DNA of 64,000 nucleotides from Chryseosolibacter sp964532595 (GCA_964532595.1 CAZHIQ010000003.1:1-64000), one strand, 5' to 3'; shown: positions 18,307 through 27,836, counted from the stretch's first letter. Program-made: numbers and translations. Notes: generated from the sequence alone by a model not told the origin.

Positions 18307-19788
18307 ATGCAAGTAATCGCCTCATACCCCGGAATCAGCAAGTGCCGAACAAGGATGGCAAGCGTTATGATCGTTCTCTTCTCCCTTCTTATCGTATCGT
18401 GTGGAGATTACGAGGACGCTTATTCGCCCCAGCTCGCCCTTGATCCCGTCCTGTCCGTGTCATCGGAAGAAGTGGTGCTGAATCAAAAGCAATCCGGAGA
18501 GACTGCTTTTACGCTAAGCTGGTCGGCCGGAAGTAACGACGGCACTAACAGTGCGATCAATTACCGGATTGAGGCCGATGTTGACGGAGGGTCGTTTGAT
18601 AATCCTGTTGTTATCGACGCTGGAAAGGCGGCTTACAATAGCCACTTTATTGTCGATACATTCAACGATTTACTGCTCAACTCGTTTTTGGTAAGCGGAG
18701 GCTCCGAAGCCGTGATCGCATTCAGGGTAGTTTCTGTTCCGCTGGATGATCGGGCAACCGTTCGTACGTCGAATGTAGTAAAGGTGAAAATCAAGACTTA
18801 TGAACCGGTGGAGGTTCCGGAGGCCTTATATATGATCGGTGACGCTGCGCCTTCCGGATGGGACAGCGATAACCCGACGCCGATGACGAAGAGCCCGAGT
18901 ATCCCGGGCGTCTTTACCTACCAGGGCGAACTAAACGCGGGCGATCTGAAGTTCCTGACCACTCCGGGTGAGTGGCTGCCTTCCTATCAAAAGGGAGATG
19001 ACGACAACACGCTGGTGCTGCGCACGGATTTTGATCAGCCTGACGATAAATTCATGATTGATCAAGCGGGGTTGTACCGCGTTACGGTAGATGTGATCGA
19101 TATGACGTTTCAGGTTGAAGCGTTGGCTTCGTCTCCGTACAACGAACTGTGGATTATCGGTTCCGCTGTTCCTAAAGGTTGGGACATTGATGATCCTGAT
19201 GCGATGTTCCAGGATCCTTCCGATCCGTTTGTATTCTACTACAACGGGGAACTCCTGGCTGGGGAGATGAAGATTGCGACGGCACGTGATTACGGGGCCC
19301 CGTTCTATCGCCCGGTGTCGGAAGACCAGCCGCTGACGGCGACTGACATTCAACTTTCTGCGGGCGATCCTGATTACAAGTGGGTGATCACCGATCCGGG
19401 ACCGTATAAGATCACGCTCAATCTGCGCGACAACACGATCCACATTGAGGCTTTTGAACCTTTTGAACGACTCTGGATTGTAGGGGATGCTACGCCGACG
19501 GGTTGGAACATCGACAATCCTACTGAAATGACCCGTGTCGACGATTATGTATTTACCTGGACGGGACAACTGAACGCGGGTGAGTTCAAGTTCCCGATTT
19601 CAACAGGTGATTGGGGGACATCGTTCTTCATGCCTTACTTCGCCGACGAGAGTGTTTCCGGTACTTCTATGGCATTCCGACCTCCGGGATCACCGGATTT
19701 GAAGTGGCGGGTTCAGCCGGGTGAAGAGGGTATCTATACCATAACGCTAGACCAATTGCGTCATACTATTTCAATCGTAAAACAGTAA
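18307..19788 (+). CDS. SusE/SusF-like glycan-binding lipoprotein with three repeats
   Basis: A 493-residue lipoprotein (lipobox LLIVSC, Cys32). An N-terminal SusE-type domain (about 43-165) is followed by three tandem starch-binding-like modules that begin at residues 174, 281 and 389 with the repeated pattern LWIIGSAVPKGWDIDDP (variants) and have a period of about 107 residues. Each has aromatic residues (W, Y) typical of carbohydrate contacts. It should help hold glucan at the surface. Position between GH66 and the six-hairpin glycosidase confirms its membership in the locus. Confidence 0.9.
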   Translation: MQVIASYPGISKCRTRMASVMIVLFSLLIVSCGDYEDAYSPQLALDPVLSVSSEEVVLNQKQSGETAFTLSWSAGSNDGTNSAINYRIEADVDGGSFDNPVVIDAGKAAYNSHFIVDTFNDLLLNSFLVSGGSEAVIAFRVVSVPLDDRATVRTSNVVKVKIKTYEPVEVPEALYMIGDAAPSGWDSDNPTPMTKSPSIPGVFTYQGELNAGDLKFLTTPGEWLPSYQKGDDDNTLVLRTDFDQPDDKFMIDQAGLYRVTVDVIDMTFQVEALASSPYNELWIIGSAVPKGWDIDDPDAMFQDPSDPFVFYYNGELLAGEMKIATARDYGAPFYRPVSEDQPLTATDIQLSAGDPDYKWVITDPGPYKITLNLRDNTIHIEAFEPFERLWIVGDATPTGWNIDNPTEMTRVDDYVFTWTGQLNAGEFKFPISTGDWGTSFFMPYFADESVSGTSMAFRPPGSPDLKWRVQPGEEGIYTITLDQLRHTISIVKQ

Positions 19789-19820
19789 TCACGATTTAAT
19801 AAACCTTGTTTGGTGGTTTT

Positions 19821-19845
19821 GCCGGAAGCGGTCAGCGCTTCCGGC
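19821..19845 (+). other. Intra-operon RNA hairpin
   Basis: A perfect 10-bp stem (GCCGGAAGCG / CGCTTCCGGC) with loop GTCAG between the SusE/F-like gene and the glycosidase gene, the only sizeable gap in the operon. It lacks a following T-tract on the plus strand, so it is more likely an mRNA-stability or processing element than a full terminator. Confidence 0.5.
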
Positions 19846-19876
19846 GGAGCCGCGCGGGGAAGATATTGCTTTTGCT

Positions 19877-22540
19877 ATGAGGAATTTATTCGCAGGCGTA
19901 TGCCTGGTCCTGGTTTCGTGCTCACAGAACTCCGCGCCGCCGGTGTACGAGTCGGATGCCTTTACCCTCTATCCCGACAGAGTGATTCAGGGTGTCTACC
20001 AGGCGCGGGCTGTATCAGCTCGGGAGATCGTCTCCGACTATGAAAATTTTGGAAACGATTATATGCCTCCGCGCATTGACTTCAAGTTTGCGATTAACGG
20101 TGAAGATAATGAGATGCTCTCAGGACGCGACCATCACTTCAGTTGCCTTACGGAAAATGGCGTTTGCGAGACTCCGCTGATCACCTTCGGTGAACAGTAC
20201 GATGATCAACGCCCAGTACCCCTTGGAGTATATCTGAAGCCGGAGACGAAATGGAAAGTCCGCCTGGATATGCGACACGTGTTTTCCGCGTTCGAAACGA
20301 AGGGCTACTACGAGACGTTTGATGGCAGACGTATCGCAAAGGATGAGTTCGAGAGTGTTTATATCGCAGGAAGCACTGCCCCGCTGACATGGGATTTTCC
20401 GACACTCCGTGAATACACTCATCTTCAACTACACGATGAGGATGGAGATCATATCTATGAAATTGAGCTCGTGTTAAATCAACGGTCGCGTGGTGCGCGC
20501 CAGCCGTGGAAGCTTAGCCTGGCAACCGATGGTTATCCTCAATTGGAGTCACCGATGCCGTTGGTTGACGCGTTGTACAATCTGTCATTGGAAGAAATGG
20601 TGAGAGCCGTGGAGGAGGACAGCACGCTTCGTACCGGGAAAGAGTGGTCGGGAGTGTGGACGCGGGATGTAAGTTATAGCACCATACTTTCCATGGCCAT
20701 TCTGCAACCTAAGGTGGCGCGGTACAGTCTCATGCGGAAGGTGAAAGATGGTATGATCATTCAGGATACGGGTACAGGAGGAGCCTACCCTGTGTCGACC
20801 GACCGGATGATATGGGCGGTCGCAGCCTGGGAAATCTATTTGGTCACGGGTGATCGTAATTGGTTGGAGACGATGTATCCGATTATCCGTAAGTCCCTGG
20901 AAGCAGATCTGAAGAATGCCTATGATACGGAACTGGGATTGGTAAGGGGAGAATCGTCCTTCCTTGACTGGCGGGAACAAACTTATCCGGCATGGATGAC
21001 ACCCGCTGATATTTATAGTTCTTTTTCTCTTGGTACTAATGCTGTCCACTACCAGGCGAATAAGATTCTTTCCGATGTGGCAGCACTACTGGGTGATGTC
21101 GATGTAGCCGCTTACCATCGCGGCGTGGCCACGCGCATTCGAAATGGAATCAATCAGCATCTGTGGGTGGAAGATCAGCAGAATTTCGGGCAGTATCTTT
21201 ACGGACGCGCTTTCCCGATCCTTTCGCCGCGGGCAGAAGCGCTTGGTGCAGCGTTATGCGTCTTGTTCGATATTGCCGATAGTTCGCGACAGAAGCAGGT
21301 TGTGGAGAACATGCCGATTAACGCATTTGGCATTCCCTGCATCTATCCGCAGATTCCCGACATTCCCCCTTATCATAACAACGGTGTTTGGCCCTTCGTG
21401 CAATCGTATTGGGCGCTGGCATCGGCGCGTGCAGGAAATGAAAACGCGGTGCGGGACGCCCTCGCTGCGGTTTGGCGACCTGCCTCGCTCTTTCTTACAA
21501 ATAAAGAGAACTTTGTAGCCCACACAGGGGATTACGCTGCTACGCAGATTAATTCCGATAACATGTTGTGGAGTCTTTCAGGTAACCTGGCGCTTGTATA
21601 CAGGATACTTTTTGGGATAAGCTATTCGCCCGATCATGTTTCGTTTTCGCCTTTTGTTCCACAGGCGATGGCTGGAACGTACCAACTCAAGGGATATCGG
21701 TACCGTGATGCTGTCCTTGACATCGAAGTGACGGGCTTCGGAAATGTTATTTCAAGGGTTGTGTTGGATGACCAACCTATAAATGAAGCCCGATTGCCAG
21801 CCTCCCTTACCGGACGGCATAGTCTGAGAATTGAACTGTCAAATCAGTCTGCTGGAGGTTCTGTTAATAAGTCGCCGCATCGTGAGTCGCCCAGGGCACC
21901 CCAGGTAACGTTAGCGGGCCCGGTACTCTCGTGGAGAACTGTTTCGTCTGCGGACCGTTATCGGGTTATCAGGAACGGTGATGTTGTAGGCGAGCAAAAT
22001 GATACGACGTTTAATGTTGACGGGGTGACTTACGGCGAGTATCAGGTGATTGCTATCGATGCTGATGGTGTCGAGTCTTTCGCGTCCGAACCGGTTGAGT
22101 ATGCCCCAAAAGGTGACATTCGTATCATTGAGTCGGAGAAATTCAATGCAGGGGAAAGCCAGTACTCCGGGTATTCAGGGTCAGGTTACGTGCGTACTAA
22201 CACTACGTCCACGCGCAATGTAAGCTTTGTTGTGGATGTTCCGGTCAGTGGCACGTATGTAGTCGACTTCCGCTATGCGAACGGACATGGGCCGGTTAAT
22301 ACGGATAATAAGTGCGCGATACGATCGCTGATGGTGGACGACGCGTTGGCCGGAACCGTTGTTTTTCCGCAACGAGGAAGTGGAGTGTGGTCGCATTGGG
22401 GTTTCAGCAATCGTCTTGTATTGAAACTAACGAAAGGACGGCATGATATCTGGTTGACGTATCTTTCTCACAATGCAAACATGAACGGCGCTGTGAATGA
22501 AGCAGCGATCGATTATCTTCGGTTAGTAAGAATTCAATAA
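19877..22540 (+). CDS. Six-hairpin (MGH1-like) glycosidase lipoprotein with Fn3-like and CBM-like C-terminus
   Basis: An 887-residue lipoprotein (lipobox LVLVSC, Cys15). Residues about 30-205 form a beta-rich N-terminal domain. Residues about 210-610 look like an (alpha/alpha)6 six-hairpin glycosidase, with motifs SGVWTRDVSYS (about 258-268), STDRMIWAVAAWEIY and DWREQ. Residues about 670-750 resemble an Fn3 module, and about 755-887 resemble a CBM6/CBM35-type beta-sandwich. The CAZy family is not certain; GH15-, GH63- or GH78-related clans share this fold. In this locus an exo-acting alpha-glucosidase or debranching role is likely. It is followed closely by the GH31 gene. Confidence 0.75.
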   Translation: MRNLFAGVCLVLVSCSQNSAPPVYESDAFTLYPDRVIQGVYQARAVSAREIVSDYENFGNDYMPPRIDFKFAINGEDNEMLSGRDHHFSCLTENGVCETPLITFGEQYDDQRPVPLGVYLKPETKWKVRLDMRHVFSAFETKGYYETFDGRRIAKDEFESVYIAGSTAPLTWDFPTLREYTHLQLHDEDGDHIYEIELVLNQRSRGARQPWKLSLATDGYPQLESPMPLVDALYNLSLEEMVRAVEEDSTLRTGKEWSGVWTRDVSYSTILSMAILQPKVARYSLMRKVKDGMIIQDTGTGGAYPVSTDRMIWAVAAWEIYLVTGDRNWLETMYPIIRKSLEADLKNAYDTELGLVRGESSFLDWREQTYPAWMTPADIYSSFSLGTNAVHYQANKILSDVAALLGDVDVAAYHRGVATRIRNGINQHLWVEDQQNFGQYLYGRAFPILSPRAEALGAALCVLFDIADSSRQKQVVENMPINAFGIPCIYPQIPDIPPYHNNGVWPFVQSYWALASARAGNENAVRDALAAVWRPASLFLTNKENFVAHTGDYAATQINSDNMLWSLSGNLALVYRILFGISYSPDHVSFSPFVPQAMAGTYQLKGYRYRDAVLDIEVTGFGNVISRVVLDDQPINEARLPASLTGRHSLRIELSNQSAGGSVNKSPHRESPRAPQVTLAGPVLSWRTVSSADRYRVIRNGDVVGEQNDTTFNVDGVTYGEYQVIAIDADGVESFASEPVEYAPKGDIRIIESEKFNAGESQYSGYSGSGYVRTNTTSTRNVSFVVDVPVSGTYVVDFRYANGHGPVNTDNKCAIRSLMVDDALAGTVVFPQRGSGVWSHWGFSNRLVLKLTKGRHDIWLTYLSHNANMNGAVNEAAIDYLRLVRIQ

Positions 22541-22550
22541 GTGATAAGTG

Positions 22551-25046
22551 ATGATGAGGTTTATTTCGGTTGTTCTTTTGTGTTTTATTAGTCTGTCTTC
22601 TGTCGCCCAGGTCATGCCCGGGCAGTGCCATTCATATGAACGGAAGGGAAGAGACATTGTATTCAGTTGTGATAATAACAGCCGGGTTCTTGTAAGACTC
22701 ATTAGCCAGGATGTGGTGAAGGTGTGGTACTCTCCAACCGGCGAGTTCGAACGCAATAACGAATCGTTTGCCGTGATCCGTGAGGATCTCGAGGATATGG
22801 ATAATTCGTTTGTGGAAGATCGTGCGCAGGCTTTTGAGATATTTACAGCAAGCCTTCGTATCCGTGTCAACAAGGCTCCTTTCCAGATACAGATTTTCGA
22901 CAAGTATCAGAAATTGTTGATGGGTGACTATCAAAACCGTGGGCACGTCGCCGATTCGAGCCACGTCGCGGCTTACAAAATCCTGCGTTCCGATGAACAG
23001 TTTTTCGGTCTGGGTGAAAAAGCCGGCGATCTTGACCGTCGTGGAAAGTCCTTTGTCATGTGGAACAGCGATAAACCCTGCTACTCGACAACGGAGGATC
23101 CCCTTTACAAGAGTATCCCATTCTTCATGAGCAGTTACCGATATGGGATCTTTTTCGATAACACCTACAAGTCGAAGTTCAGCTTTGGCGTGGAGTCGTC
23201 AGACTACTATTCGTTCGAGGCGCCTGGTGGTCCTTTGTTGTACTATTTCATACGGGGAAACGATTACAAGGAGATTATCACAAACTATATGAAGCTCACC
23301 GGAAATCCGATCATGCCCCCTGCCTGGGCGTTTGGGTTTTCACAGTCACGCGGGCTCCTGACCAACGAATCGCTCACACGGGAAATTGCATCGGAGTACC
23401 GTCGTCGGAATATCCCTTGCGACGTAATTTATCAGGACATAGGATGGACACAATGGCTTCAGGATTTTGAGTGGCGCAAGGAGAACTATGACAATCCGCG
23501 CAAGATGTTGGCGGACCTTGCTGAGCAAGGATTCAAAGTTGTAGTGTCACAGGATCCCGTCGTATCACAGGAGAATCGCAGGCAATGGAAGGAGGCGGAT
23601 TCGCTGGGTTATTTTGTCAAGGATGTCGTGACAGGTGAGACCTATGACATGCCCTGGCCGTGGGGAGGCAACTGTGGCGTGGTTGACTTCACCCTTCCTG
23701 AAGTAGCCGACTGGTGGGGGGAGCTGCAACAAAAGCCCCTTGACGATGGTGTGCACGGTTTCTGGACCGACATGGGAGAGCCGGCGTGGAGTAATGAAGA
23801 AGCGACGGAAAGATTGCGAATGAAGCACAACGCGGGGATGCATGATGAAATTCACAATGTGTATGGTCTGACGTGGGACAAGGTTGTTACGGAGCAATTT
23901 GAAAAGCGAAATCCGAACAAGAGGATTTTTCAGATGACCAGGGCTGGCTACGCCGGCCTGCAGCGGTATACCTTTGGATGGTCGGGTGATGCAGGTAACG
24001 GGAACAACGTGCTGGAAGGTTGGCCGCGACTAGCCAATCAGTTGCAGGTCGGGCAGTCAGCGGGTATGGGTCTGATTCCTTTCTGGTCAAGCGATATTTC
24101 CGGCTATTGCGGTGATATACAGGACTATGATGCTTTTGCCGAGCTCTATGTGCGCTGGCTGCAGTTTGGGATTTTCAATCCGATAAGCCGCGCTCATCAT
24201 GAAGGGAACAACGCAGTGGAGCCCTGGCTATTCGGTGAGCAAGCGGAAGCGATTGCCCGGGAAGCTATCGGGATGAAGTATGCTTTGTTTCCTTACCTGT
24301 ATACGTATGGAAGAATGGCGTATGACACCGGAGTGCCGCTGATGAGGGCGATGATTCTCGAGTTTCCGGATGATCCGGAATGCGCGCGGGCTACTGCCCA
24401 GTTCATGATGGGCGAGTCGCTGTTGGTCGCCCCGGTTGTCGAGAAGGCAGCAAAGATCAAGCGCGTATATCTTCCGGCCGGTGAGTGGTTGTACTATGGT
24501 GATCGATCGGAAAGATTTCACGGAGGACGATGGATTGACTTTCCCGTCTCGCTTGAGACGATCCCGGTCTTTGTGAAAGCCGATGCCATTATTCCTGAGA
24601 TGCCGGTGATGCAGTACATCTATGAGCGCCCCAACTATCCCGTTACTTTTCAAGTGTTCCTGGACGCCACGGGAAAGACAAGCTTTACTTTGTACGAGGA
24701 TGATGGATTCTCGAATGACTACAAAGACGATAAGTTTTCGACAACGGATGTTGTGTGCGAACGAACGGATCACCGTGTTCGGGTTTCTATCGGCGTTAAT
24801 CTTAATAATGGCTTCGAAGACCGCAAGCGAAACTTTCTGTTAGAAGTGCCCGCCGACAAACGTCCGAAGGAGGTGACGTTAAGTGGCAAGCGTCTATCCC
24901 GAAGCAAGATGTCGCAGCTGATGGTCGATATTGACGGGTCTTTTAACGTCACAGGATGGACGTATGATAAAGACCGCGGTATTGTTATTGTAAGACTTCC
25001 GGCGGATATTGCCCTTGATCAGGTGGCGGTTGATATCAATTTGTGA
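22551..25046 (+). CDS. GH31 alpha-glucosidase
   Basis: A family GH31 enzyme of about 831 residues with a signal peptide ending near SSVAQ. The galactose-mutarotase-like N-terminal domain precedes the barrel. The catalytic nucleophile is the Asp of GFWTDMGEP (about 408) and the acid/base is the Asp of WSGDAGN (about 481). Family members remove terminal alpha-glucose; with GH66 upstream, isomaltooligosaccharides are the probable substrate, in the periplasm. Start options are GTG 22548, ATG 22551 or ATG 22554. It is the last gene of the operon, followed by a strong terminator. Confidence 0.93.
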   Translation: MMRFISVVLLCFISLSSVAQVMPGQCHSYERKGRDIVFSCDNNSRVLVRLISQDVVKVWYSPTGEFERNNESFAVIREDLEDMDNSFVEDRAQAFEIFTASLRIRVNKAPFQIQIFDKYQKLLMGDYQNRGHVADSSHVAAYKILRSDEQFFGLGEKAGDLDRRGKSFVMWNSDKPCYSTTEDPLYKSIPFFMSSYRYGIFFDNTYKSKFSFGVESSDYYSFEAPGGPLLYYFIRGNDYKEIITNYMKLTGNPIMPPAWAFGFSQSRGLLTNESLTREIASEYRRRNIPCDVIYQDIGWTQWLQDFEWRKENYDNPRKMLADLAEQGFKVVVSQDPVVSQENRRQWKEADSLGYFVKDVVTGETYDMPWPWGGNCGVVDFTLPEVADWWGELQQKPLDDGVHGFWTDMGEPAWSNEEATERLRMKHNAGMHDEIHNVYGLTWDKVVTEQFEKRNPNKRIFQMTRAGYAGLQRYTFGWSGDAGNGNNVLEGWPRLANQLQVGQSAGMGLIPFWSSDISGYCGDIQDYDAFAELYVRWLQFGIFNPISRAHHEGNNAVEPWLFGEQAEAIAREAIGMKYALFPYLYTYGRMAYDTGVPLMRAMILEFPDDPECARATAQFMMGESLLVAPVVEKAAKIKRVYLPAGEWLYYGDRSERFHGGRWIDFPVSLETIPVFVKADAIIPEMPVMQYIYERPNYPVTFQVFLDATGKTSFTLYEDDGFSNDYKDDKFSTTDVVCERTDHRVRVSIGVNLNNGFEDRKRNFLLEVPADKRPKEVTLSGKRLSRSKMSQLMVDIDGSFNVTGWTYDKDRGIVIVRLPADIALDQVAVDINL

Positions 25047-25062
25047 GGAGTGCGAAATAAAA

Positions 25063-25104
25063 AAACGCGTCTTGCTTCCGAAGAGGCAAGACGCGTTTGT
25101 TTTT
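25063..25104. terminator. Strong bidirectional terminator after the dextran locus
   Basis: A 13-bp perfect stem (AAACGCGTCTTGC / GCAAGACGCGTTT), extended by inner pairs around a CGAA tetraloop, with T-rich tracts on both sides. It serves both the GH31 gene and the convergent desaturase gene, whose stop lies in the right flank. Confidence 0.93.
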
Positions 25105-26198
25105 TAGGCGGGTTGTTGTCCTAGCTGGCGCAGTAGCCGCGTGTGACCGGCGAGGGCGCCGAAGAATGTCTTTGATGATTTGTATGGGAGACCGAACTCT
25201 GCTGCCGTTTCCCGAACGATAGTTGATATTTTTCGGTAGTGAACATGGCAGACGTTGGGAAACAGGTGGTGTTCAATTTGAAAATTTAAACCGCCTACAT
25301 ACCATGAGAACCAACGGCTGCGATTTCCAAAGTTGGTCGTCGTGAGTAACTGGTGAACTGCCCAGTTGTTTTCAAGTGTATTACTTTCGTCGGGGAGGGG
25401 ATACTCCGTGCCTTCAATTACGTGAGCGGGTTGGAAAATGATCGCCAGGATGAATCCGGCAATATAGTGCATCACGATAATGCCCAGGAGAATCTGCCAC
25501 CACAACAGGGGAGTCACCAGCAACGGAATTAAAAAGATGTACGTGAAGTATACAAGCTTAGAGCCGATCAGGATTAACCATTCGTGTGTGATATTGGCAC
25601 GTTGCTTTTTTGCCAACCCCGATTTGTGGTACCTTCCGATGCGGACAAAATCTTTGGCAAAAAGCCAGACGATCGTCATCAATCCGTAAAGAAACCACGC
25701 GTAGATAAATTGGTAGCGGTGCATACTCTTCCATTCCGAGTGCGGGGAAAGACGCAGAACGCCGCGGGGGCTTATGTCTTCGTCCTCCTCGTGGACGTTG
25801 GTGAATGAGTGATGGAGTACGTTATGCTGAATTTTCCAATTGAAAGCATTTGCACCTATCAGGTTGAGGGAGTAGCCGAGTGTTGTATTGATCCATGACT
25901 TACTCGAATAGGCACCGTGGTTGGCATCGTGCATAACCGAGAGACCGATACCGGCGAGCCCGAGGCTCATCACCAGTACGGCGAGGAGTAAAGGGCCGGT
26001 GCCGGAAATTAAGCCGGCGATGACAAGGAAGTAGGGGACGAAGTACATCAGAAACATGACGATCGTTTTGATGACCATTTCGGTGTTTCCGTGTTTACCG
26101 ATTTTGTTTTCTTTGAAGTAGCTGTTTACTCTTTTGTTTAGAGTGGATACAAAGTCGCGGTGCGTTGCCGCGAAGGTCAGCGCTTTCTTTTCCTGCAT
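25104..26198 (-). CDS. Membrane fatty-acid desaturase (acyl-lipid/acyl-CoA front-end type)
   Basis: A 364-residue membrane di-iron desaturase. The three histidine boxes are present: HDANHG, HNVLHH and QIEHH. The last, with Q in place of the first H, is typical of front-end (delta-5/delta-6) desaturases and their bacterial relatives. Four or so membrane helices surround the boxes. The ATG at 26198 (MQEKKALTF) is the family-like start. It would introduce double bonds into membrane fatty acids, usually to adjust fluidity at low temperature. It lies next to a DEAD-box helicase, another gene type often cold-induced. Confidence 0.92.
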   Translation of the reverse strand: MQEKKALTFAATHRDFVSTLNKRVNSYFKENKIGKHGNTEMVIKTIVMFLMYFVPYFLVIAGLISGTGPLLLAVLVMSLGLAGIGLSVMHDANHGAYSSKSWINTTLGYSLNLIGANAFNWKIQHNVLHHSFTNVHEEDEDISPRGVLRLSPHSEWKSMHRYQFIYAWFLYGLMTIVWLFAKDFVRIGRYHKSGLAKKQRANITHEWLILIGSKLVYFTYIFLIPLLVTPLLWWQILLGIIVMHYIAGFILAIIFQPAHVIEGTEYPLPDESNTLENNWAVHQLLTTTNFGNRSRWFSWYVGGLNFQIEHHLFPNVCHVHYRKISTIVRETAAEFGLPYKSSKTFFGALAGHTRLLRQLGQQPA

Positions 26199-26230
26199 AA
26201 GAATTGTATTGATAGTGGGTGATTTTTGAA

Positions 26231-27343
26231 TCAGGCGAACGGGTGTTCCATGACTTTGAGTGGAGTCGCGATGATTTTGTTTATGTCTTTGAGCTGGCTC
26301 TTTTCGGCCTGATCGCACAACGAGAAAGCTGTTCCCGTAGCACCGGCGCGTCCCGTGCGTCCGATTCTGTGGGTATAAGTTTCCGGCGTGTCGGGCAGTT
26401 CGAAGTTTATGACAAAGGGGAGGTTTACGATATCGATTCCTCTCGCTGCAATGTCGGTAGCGACCAGAACGCGTGTTGTGTTGTTCTTAAAATTTGTCAG
26501 CGCGCGTTGACGGGCATTTTGAGACTTGTTCCCGTGGATCGCCTCGGCGGTGATTCCTGCGCGTGATAAATCGCGAGCAACCCGATCGGCGCCATGCTTG
26601 GTGCGGGTAAATACAAGGACGTTCTCCATCGACCCTTCGGCAATGATGTGCTTGAGGAGCGCCCGCTTGCTTTCCTTGGAGACGTAATAGACGCCCTGAA
26701 AAATCTTCGCCGGCGTCGTCTGCGATACAACATCGACCTTAACCGGGCTTTTGGTTATGGCATCGACAATGCCCTGCACTTCTTTCGGCATGGTTGCAGA
26801 GAAGAGAATGTTCTGGCGCTTTTCGGGAATGACCTTGAAGATACGTTTGATGTCGTGAATGAAACCCATGTCGAGCATACGATCGGCTTCATCAAGGACG
26901 AGGATTTCCAGGGTGTTTAATTGTATCAGCTTCTGATTAATCAGGTCGAGAAGTCTTCCCGGGGTGGCTACCAGTACACTTACGCCTTGACGCAGTTGCT
27001 TTACCTGATGATGTTGTGAGACACCACCAAAGATGACGGCGCTTCGGATGCGAAGATTCTTTCCATAAAGGTCGAGGTGTTCCGAGATCTGGATGGCCAG
27101 CTCACGCGTGGGGGTAAGGATCAATGCCCGTACGCCCGGAGCTCTACGCTCGGAGAGTCGTTGTAGAATAGGGATGCAAAAGGCAGCGGTCTTTCCTGTG
27201 CCGGTCTGGGCACAAGCCACGATGTCGCGGCCCTCTATTATAGGAGCGATCGACTTGCGTTGAATGGGGGTAGGCTGAGTATAGCCTTTGTCTTTAAGGG
27301 CGGCGAGAATAGGTGCGCCTAGCCCAAAGGATGTAAATGACAT
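26231..27343 (-). CDS. DEAD-box RNA helicase (RhlE-like)
   Basis: A 370-residue helicase core with every expected motif: Q motif (GYTQPTPIQ), Walker A AQTGTGKT, PTRELA, DEAD box in LDEADRMLDMGF, SAT, ATDIAARGID and HRIGRTGR. It closely resembles RhlE-type helicases but ends soon after the second RecA domain, without the long basic tail of many homologues. It unwinds short RNA duplexes, for example in ribosome assembly or mRNA decay. The upstream region is long, as often seen for cold-induced helicases in Bacteroidota. Confidence 0.95.
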   Translation of the reverse strand: MSFTSFGLGAPILAALKDKGYTQPTPIQRKSIAPIIEGRDIVACAQTGTGKTAAFCIPILQRLSERRAPGVRALILTPTRELAIQISEHLDLYGKNLRIRSAVIFGGVSQHHQVKQLRQGVSVLVATPGRLLDLINQKLIQLNTLEILVLDEADRMLDMGFIHDIKRIFKVIPEKRQNILFSATMPKEVQGIVDAITKSPVKVDVVSQTTPAKIFQGVYYVSKESKRALLKHIIAEGSMENVLVFTRTKHGADRVARDLSRAGITAEAIHGNKSQNARQRALTNFKNNTTRVLVATDIAARGIDIVNLPFVINFELPDTPETYTHRIGRTGRAGATGTAFSLCDQAEKSQLKDINKIIATPLKVMEHPFA

Positions 27344-27786
27344 GAATAAATTGTTGAGTTCTAAATAGAAAAGGTTCTATCCCCGCAGGGATGTGATAGC
27401 GTCGCTAAGGAAGCGACGATTGTGATCGAACGGATACCCCGACGATCGTTTGAGATGGTGAGTGCTGTGAGTAAGACGTAAATAACTTTGATGACCAAAA
27501 AAATTACCCTCCGCGATTTTCGCGGTTTGGAGGTGTTGCATCAAAATTCTTACGTGTTGTAATCCCGAACAGGAATTAATAATGGCCGGAAGATCCGATG
27601 CTGTCCTTAACTGAGGAGGAACTAAGTCGCGGTAATAAGAGAGGGAACCGGGAATTAAGATGTCCGCAATTGATTACTCAAAGATAGGAGGATTTTCCGC
27701 CGTATCCTAATCCTGGGAAAAGGGGCCGTTTTTGGCCGAAAAACAGGGTTTTGAAAAAAAAATCGCAAAAAAGGCCATAAAGTCTA
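27344..27786. other. Long divergent intergenic region / helicase leader
   Basis: About 440 bases without a convincing gene. It holds several hairpins: CGTCGCT/AGCGACG (27400-27418), CCGCGA/TCGCGG (27511-27525, flanked on the minus strand by a TAATTTTTTT stretch) and a GGCC pair near 27725-27737. On the minus strand these would sit in the 5' leader of the helicase mRNA. A TAACTTTG element at 27483-27490 (plus strand) has no good -33 partner. Confidence 0.4.
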
Positions 27787-27815
27787 TTGACTTGGTAGAC
27801 AAAAGATATAATTTG
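27787..27815 (+). promoter_or_regulatory. Candidate promoter of the PstS-like gene
   Basis: TTG at 27787-27789, then 17 bases, then TATAATTTG at 27807-27815, close to the Bacteroidota -33/-7 pattern. Transcription would begin near 27820, just before the ATG at 27837, which argues against any longer upstream start. Confidence 0.5.
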
Positions 27816-27836
27816 GCGGCCGTAAAACAGCAAGAA

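Noticed and set aside
27483..27490. TAACTTTG promoter element followed directly by a 23-codon frame
   Set aside because: No -33 element at a suitable distance, and the short frame has no support; the match may be chance.
27732..27836. Upstream extension of the PstS-like gene
   Set aside because: The extra 35 residues are lysine-rich, would precede the signal peptide and lie across the predicted promoter.
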